Source: Leguminivora glycinivorella (Eukaryota; Arthropoda; Insecta; Lepidoptera; Tortricidae). From it: a stretch of DNA of 64,000 bases. A program made the translations under genes and the position numbers. Positions 1 to 10,178 of the stretch are shown one piece after another. Within the stretch, counting starts at the first letter, position 1; every line of letters begins with the position of its first letter. Under the pieces are notes generated by a model. That model had not been told where the DNA came from, ran no database searches, and saw only the letters and a program-made list of their open reading frames with translations. Location: positions 16,225,848 to 16,289,847 of the forward strand of contig NC_062979.1 of assembly GCF_023078275.1 (NCBI RefSeq). The letters are read 5' to 3'.

Positions 1-288
1 AAAATGTAATCCTAGGCAGCATGAAACTGCAAGAAAGTAATTTGAAAGTACCGTTCCATGTTTATACGTTTTAGACTAAACTGTAACTGTTTACAATAAC
101 GGTACGTGCTGAAATGCGGCCAATCGAAAACAAATTTAGCATTGAGCAAACATAGAATACGTAGGGTAAACTCAGGCAATTACTTGACTATGTGTTGTGG
201 TGAATTTCTAAGCCACTACTATGAATTTTTACGATTTAGAATACATTCTTCGATAGCGTAGATAAATGTCACGGAGAATGTTACTTCA

Positions 289-606
289 ATATTATTATAT
301 AACTAGCTTTATTAACAGTGTGTGAACCAGGCTTAAAATCTATATTATTTATGGTTTAGTTTAGTTATGGTTATAGTTTTTGCACAATGTAATTTTTCCT
401 GTCACCCGTTGACCACGACCGCTGTAAAGTGTACGAAACGTCGGGATGAATTTTATTGTAAATTCATATAACTCCTCGGGTGTCAGGCTGATTTTTGAGT
501 CATTGGAATTTGGATTTTATTCTAATTAATCGAATTTAAATTTGATTGACGTAATTGGCCACCGGCCGACACTCCAAGGGATAATCCGTTTCCATAGTTT
601 TATTTC
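289..606 (+). mobile_element. Penelope-like element, 5'-truncated 3'-terminal fragment
   Basis: This non-coding fragment matches, in opposite orientation, the 3' flank of the Penelope-like coding remnant at 39.9-40.9 kb. Shared blocks include TTAATAAAGCTAGTTATA, CCCGACGTTTCG followed by ACTTTACAGC, and ATAAAACTATGGAAACGGAT. It is bounded on both sides by AATGTTACTTCA (277-288 and 607-618), a 12-bp direct repeat that reads as a target-site duplication. The fragment is therefore a complete short insertion. Assignment to Penelope rests on the second locus, where RT and GIY-YIG coding remains are present. Confidence 0.72.
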
Positions 607-1605
607 AATGTTACTTCAGTTTCTTGTATCATTTTTGGCTGAAGTAATCGTTTGTGGGCCCTGTTCAGTGTTCACTCTTTCTCCATAAAACTTTTATTAA
701 ATCTATATTTTTAAAGAATATTGTCTTTTTTGTGATGAATTGATGAAGTCGCTTAATATGTTTGTTAATATCGCAATATATTTTTTTTGTGACATTTTAT
801 GGCGTATTATCGTACAGACTATATTAGAGGACTGTTAGCAATTACCACGGTCTACAGTGTCCTACAGCGTACATCCTATCCATCCAGGTAGTCTAACTTA
901 CAATTTAGCCGTTTTTATGGTGCATTTTTTCTATTGCACATTAACAAGTGGTATGTGTATAACTCTAGAATGATTTCGTAAAATTGTTTGTTTTCTTATC
1001 GCAACACGAAATGGTCCAAGCTCCCCAACTGTACTAGTACTCGTACTTACAAGCACTCAAACAGGACTGAGCATTGCCATTCCAAGCCGTTTGTCCGGAA
1101 TGCACTGAGTCATCCATCTCAAAGGGGCTTTCATCAATCCATCACGAGACCACTCGCGTCGAATACGAGAAACAATCGTTATACAAAGATTTTAAAACGG
1201 ATAAGTCAATTCATATTACTTCGACTAAACAGAAGATGGATGGCTGTTTATGTATTTTTTTTTAATCTTGATGCGCCTCCTTGGTGGACCGCGAAAATGC
1301 AATTGGTCGATGGTAACTGTACTGGTAACATTTTTAGCTCTCGTATGACACATCCTTACGAAGTAATATTTAAATCAATGATGTACATAATAATAATTGA
1401 AACATGCATTTGCAATTGATTTTAAATTTGTAGAGAGCTTAGCAAACAATTCAGATGTTTGCCGCATCATCGTCAAATTTAATATTAGTGTAAGTCAGCG
1501 TGCAATATTAAGAGGCAACTGCTCATTTCTCCATACAAACGCTCTTAATTATGTCCTCCTTGGTTTTTGAAATCAAACGTGACTTTGTAATAGAATAATA
1601 GTTGA
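607..1605. other. unassigned AT-rich DNA
   Basis: No gene, RNA or repeat could be recognised here. A 143-codon open frame (988-1419) has no domain, has a low-complexity composition and overlaps other frames, so it is treated as chance. Confidence 0.6.
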
Positions 1606-1730
1606 CAGCCGACCTGGCCTAGAGGGTAGTGACCTTGCCTGCTAAGCCGCGGTCCTAGTTACGAATCCCGGTAAGGGCATTTATTTGTGTTTTGAGCGGA
1701 GAGTCCCGACTCATGGATGTTTTGAACTTA
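1606..1730 (+). mobile_element. tRNA-derived SINE (lepidopteran type), 3'-truncated
   Basis: The segment has a tRNA-like head. CCTGGCCTAGAGGGTAGTGA resembles an A box, and TAGTTACGAATCCCGGTAAG resembles a B box with an inserted base relative to GGTTCGAATCC. The following GGCATTTATTTGTGTTTTGAG is typical of a SINE abundant in moths. No cloverleaf is plausible for a working tRNA. The 3' part fades out after about 1730. Confidence 0.75.
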
Positions 1731-2734
1731 CCGTGGGACTCAGTCCGTAGCAACGCTGATCCGAATGAAGCGAAGAGTTTTTCACTACTGAGAGCCTATC
1801 GCGAACCAGGTTGGAAGTCTTGCCTCCCTGTCATGCTTACGTACGAATATACAAGTGCAACAGAGAGACATCAATCGTGCTCCGAAGTATGCAGCATGAA
1901 CTAAGTCACGTCCAAGACCGTAAAAACAAAGAGGTAATGAACTCATCACGGCCTTACAAGTCACAACTGTGTCAAGAGTTTTGGTGCGGTGAAGTCATTT
2001 CGAATTAATGTCATTCTCTGTAGCCGTAAAAAGGCAACGAACTGTTTTGAGAGAACATTATACTTAGATACTACTTAAACAAATAATTTCTTTCGCATTT
2101 TGCGGTACTTTCTCCTGAGAATCCATTGAGGTATATGTACTTGAGAATCCGTTAAAAATTTGTGGAGTTGTGGAGCTAATTCATCTTGCCGTTGTCCAAA
2201 ACTGTTTTATTTTAATACTAGCGCCATCTAGTTGAGAATCAACCAAAGGGGTAGCGTAGCGCCATCTCAACGACCACTTATACATTTTTCTTGGTAGTTC
2301 CGAGGTACGTTTTTTCCTTAGACTTTTTTTTTACTTAGTCTTTACAGACTTTATCTGTCTAGATAGGTATGGATTTATAATATAATTCTGTGTTTGCTAG
2401 AATCAATCAATTATATTTAAATAAAAACTCACGGTATAGAAGCTCTGTTTTAAATCTCTTTTAAACGCATGTTAGGTTTACAAATCTTTTGCTAAAACGT
2501 CTTCTCATTCTAAGAGACCGACATTCTTTTCAAGTCAGCTTTTATGTAAAGTTACAATAAACATGACAAACAGACAGATATCTCAACATTACAGTACAAA
2601 GAAAATGATTGTGTTGGTAAGTTTTCCTTTCATTCGGTTCATATTGCCCGCACTTACAGGGTTAAACGTATAAACGAGTGTAATTTATTTGCCGTCCAGA
2701 CAGAGGTCTGGGGCCACAGATCACTGATAATAGA
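1731..2734. other. unassigned intergenic DNA
   Basis: No supported feature was found. Short open frames at 1692-2008 run through the SINE tail and have no recognisable domain. Confidence 0.55.
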
Positions 2735-2845
2735 CGGAGTATCGTGTGTCTTCCCCTGATGTGGCTTATCGCCATGATGACTGCTTCCCATTAGGCGGCT
2801 CGTCTGCTCGTTTGCTGCCAATATTTAAAAAAAATATGACTCACG
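2735..2845 (+). repeat. LINE 3'-end type dispersed repeat
   Basis: The segment carries GGCGGCTCGTCTGCTCGTTT followed by GCTGCC and an A-rich end. This is the complement of the motif at 31330-31450, 56430-56590 and 62218-62306. At the 31.3-kb copy the motif overlaps the end of an RT-like reading frame, so this is read as a decayed non-LTR retrotransposon 3' end in plus orientation. Confidence 0.55.
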
Positions 2846-2909
2846 TATTTGCTGTAAGATGCGGTACTTCGAAAGCAGGGTAATATTGAAAATGGCTAAC
2901 ATGCAACTA

Positions 2910-3488
2910 ACTAACTATTGTGGCTCAGTGATCCAAAGTGAATCTTGGCCTCCGAAACGAGAGATCGCCACCTGTCCCGATCCTGCGCAGCCTCTTGCCA
3001 GTCTCTGACTTGAAGCCGACGCAGATCCTCCACCACACTGTCCTCCCAGCGGTACCTGGGTCGACCCGCCGGGCGGCCACCAGCCGGTCGACCCAAGAAC
3101 GCTCTCTTGACAGCCCGATCGTCTCCCATTCTGAGTAAGTGACCGAACCAGCGAAGTCTGTGGGCTTTCGTTTCGCCGATGATATTGGGTTCGGCCACTA
3201 ACTCCTCGATCTCAGCATTTTTCCGGACCCTCCAGGTGCCATCGTCTCTCTGAATAGGTCCCAGGATCTTGCGAAAAATCTTTCTCTCCGCTACCAGGAG
3301 CTGACTTTCTTCTTTCAGTGTTAGTGACCAGGCCTCACAGCCATACATAAGGATAGGCCGTATGACGGTTTTATATATCCGTAGCTTGGTATGTTTGCTG
3401 AGAAGCCTGGACACTAACACTTTATGAAGGGCTGCACTGCACCGCAAGGAGTTTTGGATACGTATTTGGATTTCCTCCTCTCTGGTGT
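2910..3488 (-). mobile_element. 5'-truncated RTE-like non-LTR retrotransposon
   Basis: This is a minus-strand insertion bounded by the 13-bp direct repeat TAACATGCAACTA at 2897-2909 and 3489-3501. It contains only the C-terminal part of a reverse transcriptase frame. The stop codon lies inside a short terminal tract (AATAGTTAG), so there is almost no 3' UTR. A minimal 3' UTR and severe 5' truncation fit the RTE clade, but clade assignment is inference. Confidence 0.8.
2911..3488 (-). pseudogene. non-LTR reverse transcriptase, C-terminal fragment
   Basis: About 190 codons remain open. The start of the open frame (MHVN) comes from the duplicated target site, so it is not a real initiator. Visible family landmarks are the post-palm block KTVIRPILMYGCEAW, the motif RKILGPIQRDDGTWRVR, then RLRWFGHLLRM and the proline/arginine-rich GRPRYRWEDSV, which are typical of the end of RTE-type endonuclease/RT polyproteins. 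The endonuclease and the catalytic YADD region are absent, so this copy cannot encode an active enzyme. The frame is otherwise undamaged, which suggests a fairly young insertion. Confidence 0.85.
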
Positions 3489-3501
3489 TAACATGCAACT
3501 A

Positions 3502-4249
3502 GTAAACTAGAAAAAAAATTTACTGTAGTAACAGTTGTTAAGATGCGCTTACCGCTGCAGTAGCGTAAGTCATCATCATCATCATCATCATAAACTTAAG
3601 AGTGGAGTATTTTCCATGTACTAAATCATGAAGCGTCTGAGTTACCAGTAGGTTAACTACTAAGAAGTAGTTATTAGTCATTTGCAAAATTAAGCCGTTT
3701 TCGAATTTAATCCCAATACATATAAGAAGGTTGAAATTATTTTAGATCAGATCAGGTCTTTAGACAATGAATAATCATCATGAAATTTCAATTCCAGGAT
3801 TATTTATTTTCATCAATGGGGATACTCGAGACGTATGTTAACCGCACAACCTGCATAAGATAAAGCAAGATAAATTAAAACGATTTTGGAGATCAAAATA
3901 CAATAAATCAATGTCCACGAATAGTTATTGCATTGTCTACGAGGGGCAATCTAGTCTGTGACACATTGCGTATGCTTTATGCTCAATTGCTTTTTACTCC
4001 GTTTGACAATTTTCAGTTTGTCGCAGTTCATTCACAGCTGAATGGCTCCGTTGTTTCGTGAAGGGTTAACCGAATGGGCCATAAAATTAACACTCTCGAA
4101 ATGCATACTTATTCCGGTCGGCTACTAAGTATTAGGTACTCTAGTTCGTGTCTGTGTGGTGGTCCAATGAGTGTAGAACAAATTGGGTCCAAAAAAGTGA
4201 CATTAAAAAAAAAAGTCATGTTAGTGTTATTAACATATTATCTGGCGAG
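3502..4249. other. unassigned DNA with a short (CAT)n tract
   Basis: A (CAT)n microsatellite of seven units lies at 3571-3591. Nothing else here could be assigned. Confidence 0.6.
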
Positions 4250-4430
4250 GTTGGAATGACTACTTCGGCGTGCCTGGGACCTCGCCGTATAGCAAGGCGA
4301 CGGCGATATTGGGGTTTTAGTGGGTAAACCATGGGTCTCATAAGTCTGGGGAGTCCCACATAACCATCAAAGGCCCGTCTCCGCACCTGGGTGGAATGCG
4401 TAAAGCAGCTCTTAAAAAAATAAAAAAGTG
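4250..4430 (+). repeat. probable non-LTR retrotransposon 3' UTR remnant
   Basis: The segment contains GGGGTTTTAGTGGGTAAACC, AGTCCCACATAACC and GGTGGAATGCGTAAAGCA and ends in an A-rich stretch. The same order of blocks (GGGTTTAGTGGGTA, CCCATATAACC, GGTATGCGTAAACGCA, A-run) recurs at 57007-57220. Shared order plus an A-rich end suggests a LINE 3' UTR. The family was not identified. Confidence 0.45.
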
Positions 4431-4903
4431 TTTGTAGTAGCTATGTAATATTCCCTCAAGAAAGATGCGAACGAGTTAAACACAGGTAGGGTCATTAAAA
4501 TGTATGTGACCCATCTGACAGTCACAAGCTCACAACCAAAACATATTATGAAATTATATGATAGAGGAGTAAACTTGATGTTTTCCCCACTTTTTCGCTT
4601 ATTTCCACCTCCTCCATATTAAAAATTCGGTAGGTATTCATACTTCTTCAATTTCTTTATATAAATACATGCACTAACAATGGAAACGTACAATATCTGA
4701 GTTTTTGGCAGTTTTAGTATGTACTTATCACAATTAACAGCAAATCAGCAATGTACGCAGGTTACCTTTTTAGCACATTTGAAAAATATTTGATGGTCTT
4801 ATTATGTCTCATATACAGAACTCTTATATGGAATAACTTTTGTAATTTTATATTAGCACGATAGAGGTGGTTTTAGTGTAGGTGAGTCGCCGTTTTGTTT
4901 CAT

Positions 4904-5048
4904 ATAACATTTATCTCTCTCCCTGTTAACTTAACCATTGTATAACCTTTATTGTATCCAACATTTATCACAATTTTCAAAGCTTTTAAAAAAGAAGCTC
5001 GAACAGCTCCAGTTGTCTAGTCTGTGGCATCCGGTACGATAAGTCATT
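4904..5048. repeat. DIRS left inverted terminal repeat
   Basis: The segment is the reverse complement of 10179-10313 with few differences. It runs from CTCTCTCCCTGTTAACTTAA near the outer end to GGTACGATAAGTCATT at the inner end. The outermost 40 bases are complementary to the left half of the internal complementary region. Confidence 0.92.
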
Positions 5049-5181
5049 AACTTTTTTGTGCACCAACATTGTCACGTTACTCTCAGAAAATCATGAGAAA
5101 ATATTGTTTTATTAAATTGTTTAAATAAATATGCAGTGAATAACTATGTCAAAGTTATGTAGACAAGTGATTACAGTGAAA

Positions 5182-5307
5182 ATGAGTGTGATTGACAGGC
5201 AAAATCATGTTCTTAGCGGTGATCCGCCTAATGTAAACAATGCGCCGGCGGCGGTCCGGCGCTCACTCCACAGCGACTCGTATTCAGTTTTGGGATTTAT
5301 GTTTTAA
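5182..5307 (+). CDS. short open frame upstream of DIRS gag
   Basis: A 41-codon frame with an ATG start (MSVIDRQN...) lies between the left terminal repeat and the gag exon. It has a mixed, non-repetitive composition and ends in GFMF. No domain can be named. It could be an upstream coding exon of gag or a chance frame. No splice donor could be confirmed. Confidence 0.2.
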   Translation: MSVIDRQNHVLSGDPPNVNNAPAAVRRSLHSDSYSVLGFMF

Positions 5308-5771
5308 ACAAGTAAGGTAACAAGAACCTCAGGTATGTTGCGTTTATTGTTATATAATAACCAAACAAGATTATTTAGACAAATCTCAGTGTCATACATT
5401 CATATATCGAAATGGCGGAAGAGTACAACTTCCGTTTTGTTTTACTGTCAAACTCTATTGTTTGGATCAACACCGTCTCATGGACAGAGTATCATACCGT
5501 CTCTTTCTTTCGCTGTTATTAACCATACTTTAGAAAGAGAGGGTTATACTTTACCGTACTAGTAATACTGACTGACGCTTTATGTGTGCCAGACTTTATG
5601 ACCAAAACGTTTGAATTGTTTATATATATATTTTTTTTTTCTATGCTGGCACTTTCCGGTTGCCCATAAACTATGTTCGTTTTTTCTCTCGTTTGAATAC
5701 TGGTTTCGAAGTAAAACTATCGTTAACAAGTGCGTCGAAATTACTCTTATTTTTTCGCGAGTGCTGTTAAA

Positions 5772-6004
5772 ATGGGAAAAAGGAAGAGAGATAAAGAAAA
5801 AGATGAAGTTTATATTAAGAAAAAGATAAAAAAAACTTCAAGAAAAGCTACAAAGACATTCCGTCGAACCAGATCGCAATTCTACTCCTCCTGTACAACC
5901 GCAGTCGAAGACTCCGCAGCAGCCGCCGACAGAAGACTCTCCACCATCACCGGCGTCTTCACCGTTGCATACTAGGCCACACGATGACCCTGATATAAAT
6001 GCAG
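5772..6004 (+). pseudogene. DIRS gag, first coding exon (frameshifted)
   Basis: From the ATG at 5772 the frame gives a very basic start (MGKRKRDKEKDE, then KKKIKKT). A proline/glutamine/serine-rich stretch ending HDDPDINA follows in the +1-shifted frame (5830-6004). The switch falls at an oligo-A run near 5827-5835, which suggests a one-base length change there. The shifted frame runs to a GT donor after GCAG at 6004. The split glutamate codon it would form with the acceptor at 6316/6317 continues directly into the long gag frame. Family knowledge: DIRS gags are poorly conserved and often lysine-rich at the N terminus. Confidence 0.55.
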
Positions 6005-6316
6005 GTGCGTTTATGGTTAAATATACATAGTTCAGATTTATACTGAGGCTTCTCCTTGTCAACATCTCATACATATTAAACCGACCAATATAAGATGTAG
6101 CAAATACTGGCTAAGCAGAGGGGATATAAGACATGCCATTGTTTTATAGCAGGCGCTATCACAATGCGGATAGACAATGCTAATACAATATACAACTTTG
6201 CGCTATCACTTGCGGATAGACAGTTTAATACAAAATACACATTTTGCGCTATCACTTGAGGATAGACGAGCCTACATTCATGTACAACTTTGTCATAATA
6301 TTACCTATTATTACAG
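6005..6316 (+). other. probable intron within DIRS gag
   Basis: This 312-nt segment begins GTGCGT and ends TTATTACAG. Donor and acceptor phases match (phase 1), joining ...INA with EIVDDE. The long downstream frame has no ATG near its apparent 5' end (it opens at a TTG), which is what a spliced exon would look like. The segment also carries three spaced copies of a GCGCTATCAC...GGATAGAC motif (about 6154, 6201 and 6246). Confidence 0.6.
6150..6268 (+). repeat. three spaced copies of a 24-bp motif
   Basis: GCGCTATCAC followed by TGCGGATAGAC or TGAGGATAGAC occurs three times at intervals of about 45 bp, separated by AT-rich TAATACAA-type sequence. It lies inside the proposed gag intron. The function is unknown; it could be a binding-site array or simply a local duplication. 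Confidence 0.6.
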
Positions 6317-8445
6317 AAATTGTGGACGATGAACTCCCTGAGGAGTTCCTACTTGCTCTGGGGACTGAAGGTCAGGAGCAGGCAGAAGTTGGAAACCCTA
6401 TCAGACCTGAATTGGCCTCCCGCTGGACAAAAATTATGAATGACGGCTTGGGTAAAGAGGCTAGAGAAGCAATTGTGAAAAAATACCCTCCACCAGCCAA
6501 TTTTTCTGCTGCAATAGCACCGATAATTAATTCAGAGATTGCGTCTACACTCTCAGATCCCTCGGTCAAAAGAGATAAAAGGATTATGATAAGACAGGGC
6601 TTAACAGGCACATTATTGTCTTGCCTAGGAAAATGCTTAACTGACGTTTTACTAGGAAATATTAACTCTAAAAAGTTAATTGAAGAAATCAATGACGCTG
6701 CGAAGTTGGCTGGGGAAATCCACCACCATGATTCAAATTCGAGAAAATTCTTTTGTTTGGCTGGAGCGAATAAAACCATCCAAGATGCTATTCGTCATCA
6801 AAAGACCGATAAGTTTTTATTTGGTACAGATTGTGCTGACAAGATCAGAGCTGCACAAACAATCCAGAAAACTTCAAATACTATTAAGAACCATCCAGAG
6901 AAAGAAAAGAAGCAGCAGAAACAAACAGTTCAAGCAGTTAAACTGGAAGAGCCCACCACAATACAGTCAGCAGAATCATCGGATGCGTGGTGGGCAACAA
7001 TACCATCAACCCCGGAAGCACTACAACCAGCCTCACCGGAAAGAGAGACACAGCTCCCACAAGCAGAGGTCCAGATATCACCGATAGAACCTGAGGTACA
7101 TGCAGGTAGACTTAAACATTTTATTGACAATTGGCTTGAGATTACTGATGATCCAATAATTTTGAAATGGCTGGAAGGGTACGAAATTCCATTTCATACT
7201 ATTCCTCCGCCTCATGAGGCAATACAAAAAGTGTGGCATGGAAAGGAAAAAGAAAGTATGACCTGTGAAATCCAGAAATTATTTAAACTTGGTGCAATTT
7301 CACAGTGTTCTCCAGACCCCAATCAGTTTACATCTCCAATTTTTTTAGTACCAAAACCCAATGGTTCATTTAGATTTATATTAAATCTAAAAAAGTTGAA
7401 TGAATATGTAATAACACATCATTTTAAACTAGAGGATATTAGAACTGCTTGCAAATTGATATCAGAAGACTGTTTTATGGGTTCCATTGATTTGTCAGAG
7501 GCATATCTTTCCGTGCCAATTGCGGAGACACACAGGAAGTTTCTAAGGTTCCAATTTGATGGACAATTATTTCAGTTTAACGCTTTACCGTATGGCCTAT
7601 GCTCAGCTCCCTATGTTTTCACTAAATTAGTTAAACCAGTTAGTACCTACCTCAGAGAACAAAATATAATTTTGACATGCTACCTAGACGACAGTATTTA
7701 TTTTAACCAATCATATAATGGATGTTTAAATGATATCAAAGTAGCATGTAAACTATTTCAGGACTTAGGGTTTGTAATTAATTTTGAAAAAAGTTCTTTG
7801 ACCCCTAGCAAAACATGCAAGTATCTGGGATTTAATCTCGATTCTACTAACCTCTCCTTATCAGTTCCACAGAAGAAACAACTTAGTATTCTGGAAATTA
7901 TTCAGCAGTTCAAATGTAAAAGATCCTGTTCAATAAGGGAATTCTCCCAATTACTGGGAAAACTTAACTCTGTTTGTGCAGCTGTCCCATATGGCTGGGT
8001 TTATACTAAACTACTAGAAAGAGAAAAATATCTTGTATTATTAAAATCCAAGGAGAACTATGAAGCCAACATGATTCTTCCTAATATTATTTTTTCTGAA
8101 CTTCATTGGTGGAGTCAAAATTTACACAAATTCAACATAATTAAAAATCACGATTTTTGCATTGAAATTAACACCGATTCGTCGAAAACTGGCTGGGGGG
8201 CAGTATGTGCATCAAATAGAACATCTGGATCATGGTCAAAACTTGAACAAGAAAGTCATATAAACTATCTAGAGATAAAAGCAGCTTTTTTAGGTCTACA
8301 ATGTTTTGCTAATAATTTACATGACTGTGAGATTCTTTTAAGAGTTGATAATACAACTGCAGTAGCTTATATAAACAAGATGGGTGGCATTCAGTTTCCT
8401 CATCTCAATCAATTTACAAGGGAAATGTGGAAGTGGTGTGAGTGA
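6317..8445 (+). CDS. DIRS gag-RT-RNase H polyprotein, truncated
   Basis: An uninterrupted frame of about 709 codons. The first 250 or so residues are gag-like (EIVDDELPEEF, RPELASRWTKIM, a KTDKFLFG block), followed by a variable linker. The RT has SPIFLVPKPNGSFRFILNLK, the LPYGLCSAPYVFTK block and the catalytic YLDDS near residue 455. RNase H begins NTDSSKTGWGAV, with the acidic ELDKA-like site NYLEIKAAF and VDNTTAV. The frame stops right after EMWKWCE. Where other DIRS proteins continue through the end of RNase H, the sequence jumps to the next frame at FEADEQSRK. I infer a small deletion (family comparison suggests tens of bases) that removed the end of RNase H and broke the frame. Enzymes of this type copy the element RNA into DNA. 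Confidence 0.88.
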
Positions 8446-8951
8446 GTGATAATTTTGAAGCAGATGAACAATCCAGAAAAATTAATATTGAATGGGAAAT
8501 TTCCCAGAAATATTTTGATAAAATCATACAAACATTTGGCCACCCTGATATAGACTTATTTGCGTCAAGGATTAATAATAAATGCCTGAAGTTCATTTCC
8601 TGGAAACCTGATCTATATGCTTTCACCGTAGATGCCTTCACTGTCAATTGGAGTGATATTTTCTTTTACGCCTTTCCTCCTTTTTCCTTGTTGTTAAAAT
8701 GTCTAAACAAAATTAAAAGGGAAAAAGCGGAAGGTATACTAGTGTTCCCATATTGGCCCTCTCAGTCATGGTTCCCTCTTCTAAAATCATTGTTAATTAC
8801 AGACCCTTTAATATTCAAGCCTAATAAAAATTTATTGTCGTCTCCTTTCAGAGATGTCCATCCCCTACATCGTCACCTTACCCTGGCTGCCGGGCTACTA
8901 TCGGCGAGGCGTACAGTAGGCGCGGAACGCCAAAATCAGCAATTCAGATAA
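8446..8951 (+). pseudogene. DIRS RNase H end and methyltransferase-like region
   Basis: About 168 codons continue the polyprotein in another frame (DNFEADEQSRK, then FGHPDIDLFASR, FFYAFPPFSLL, EGILVFPYWPSQSWFP). In DIRS elements this part follows RNase H and has been linked to adenine methyltransferase-like domains. FPPF sits where such enzymes have a DPPW-type motif, so catalytic activity is doubtful. The open frame begins at a GTG with no ATG, so on its own it would not be translated. Its end (TAATG) overlaps the recombinase start by one base. Confidence 0.75.
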
Positions 8952-9862
8952 TGTTAAATTCTCTTTCAAATAACACGCTGAAACAGTATGATACTTCTTT
9001 CAAACAATGGTGGCTATTCTGTAAGCAAAATAAGATTGATGTTTATCAGGCGTCTATACCATTCGTACTTAAGTTTTTAACAGAGCGTTTTGAAAATGGA
9101 GCCTCTTATGGCACAATTAATAGTACTAGATCCGCTCTATCTCTTCTTATTGGACCTAGAATAGGAAATGATGATAGGATAAAACGGTTTGTTAAAGGAG
9201 TATTTCGATTAAAACCTCCTACTCCAAAATATAATATAACATGGGACCCTAGCATTGTCCTCAATTATTTAAAAGGCTTGTACCCTCACGAAGTTATAAG
9301 CTTGGAACAGCTTACCCATAAAGTGGTGATGTTACTTGCCTTAACGACAGGACACAGAGTCCAAACATTATCCTTAATTAAGATTAATAATATTCAATTT
9401 ACTCATGAGGGAGTTCAAATTTTTATACCAGATTTAATTAAAACTTCAGGAAAAAACAGTAAACAACCATTATTAAATTTAAAAATATTCAGTAATAAGA
9501 TTGAAGTCTGCCCAGTCACTACTTTAAATTCTTATATCAAAAGAACACAGTCTATTAGAGATACTAACAGTCTTTTAATTACGCATAAAAAACCTCACCA
9601 TGCTGTTTCTATCCAGACTATAAGTCGCTGGATAAAAAATGTACTAAAGGAGGCAGGCATAGACGTTAACATCTTTACAGCCCATAGCACTAGACACGCC
9701 AGCACATCAGCTGCAAGCAGATCTGGTATATCCATAGATATTATCCAAAAAACAGCTGGTTGGTCAGAAAACTCTATTTGCTTTGCTAAGCATTATAACA
9801 GACCAATTTCTTCAGAACCTGACCAGTTTTGTAGTACGATATGTAACTTGATATCAGACTGA
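8951..9862 (+). CDS. DIRS tyrosine recombinase
   Basis: A 303-residue protein starting at the ATG inside TAATG. The N-terminal half resembles a SAM-like core-binding domain (NTLKQYDTSFKQWWLFC). The C-terminal catalytic domain shows the recombinase signature: Arg in TTGHRVQTL, a Lys-bearing hairpin (DLIKTSGKNSKQP), the HxxR box as HSTRHAS, W in AGWSENS and the Tyr nucleophile in FAKHYNRP. All key residues are present and the frame is intact. The product would integrate a circular DNA form of the element at its target. The length is usual for the family. It is the only coding part of this copy that looks functional. Confidence 0.93.
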   Translation: MLNSLSNNTLKQYDTSFKQWWLFCKQNKIDVYQASIPFVLKFLTERFENGASYGTINSTRSALSLLIGPRIGNDDRIKRFVKGVFRLKPPTPKYNITWDPSIVLNYLKGLYPHEVISLEQLTHKVVMLLALTTGHRVQTLSLIKINNIQFTHEGVQIFIPDLIKTSGKNSKQPLLNLKIFSNKIEVCPVTTLNSYIKRTQSIRDTNSLLITHKKPHHAVSIQTISRWIKNVLKEAGIDVNIFTAHSTRHASTSAASRSGISIDIIQKTAGWSENSICFAKHYNRPISSEPDQFCSTICNLISD

Positions 9863-9976
9863 ATGTCATGTTGATTATAATTACATTGTTATCTTAAACG
9901 TTACTGATTTAATAAACAGCTTTATTTCTTAATCAGATTGTTTGATTATGTACTCGCAACCCTATCTTTGAACATC

Positions 9977-10083
9977 TACAATGGTTAAGTTAACAGGGAG
10001 AGAGATAAATGTTATTATTAGATTAAACGAACTTACCTTAAGTGAAGTTCTATCTTAATAACATGATTCTCTCTCCCTGTTAA
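9977..10083. repeat. DIRS internal complementary region
   Basis: A 107-bp segment whose left half (9977-10015) is complementary to the left outer end of the element and whose right half (about 10013-10083) is complementary to the right outer end (10297-10366). The halves overlap by about two bases at ATTATTAG. This matches the DIRS scheme in which the internal region templates joining of the two ends into a circle. Confidence 0.9.
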
Positions 10084-10178
10084 GAGAGTCCCATCCCTTC
10101 CCTTGTGTATATATGCTAATATACTTTTCCCATTTACAGGGTTGCTCTAATAATCTACTGAAATATACTTTAAACGAA

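Noticed and set aside
988..1419. 143-codon open frame
   Set aside because: No domain, overlaps another open frame on the same strand, and the composition follows the local base content. No splice or promoter context supports it.
5838..6779. Minus-strand open frames opposite the DIRS gag
   Set aside because: Antisense shadows of the gag frame and its proline-rich exon, with cysteine/glycine-rich chance translation.
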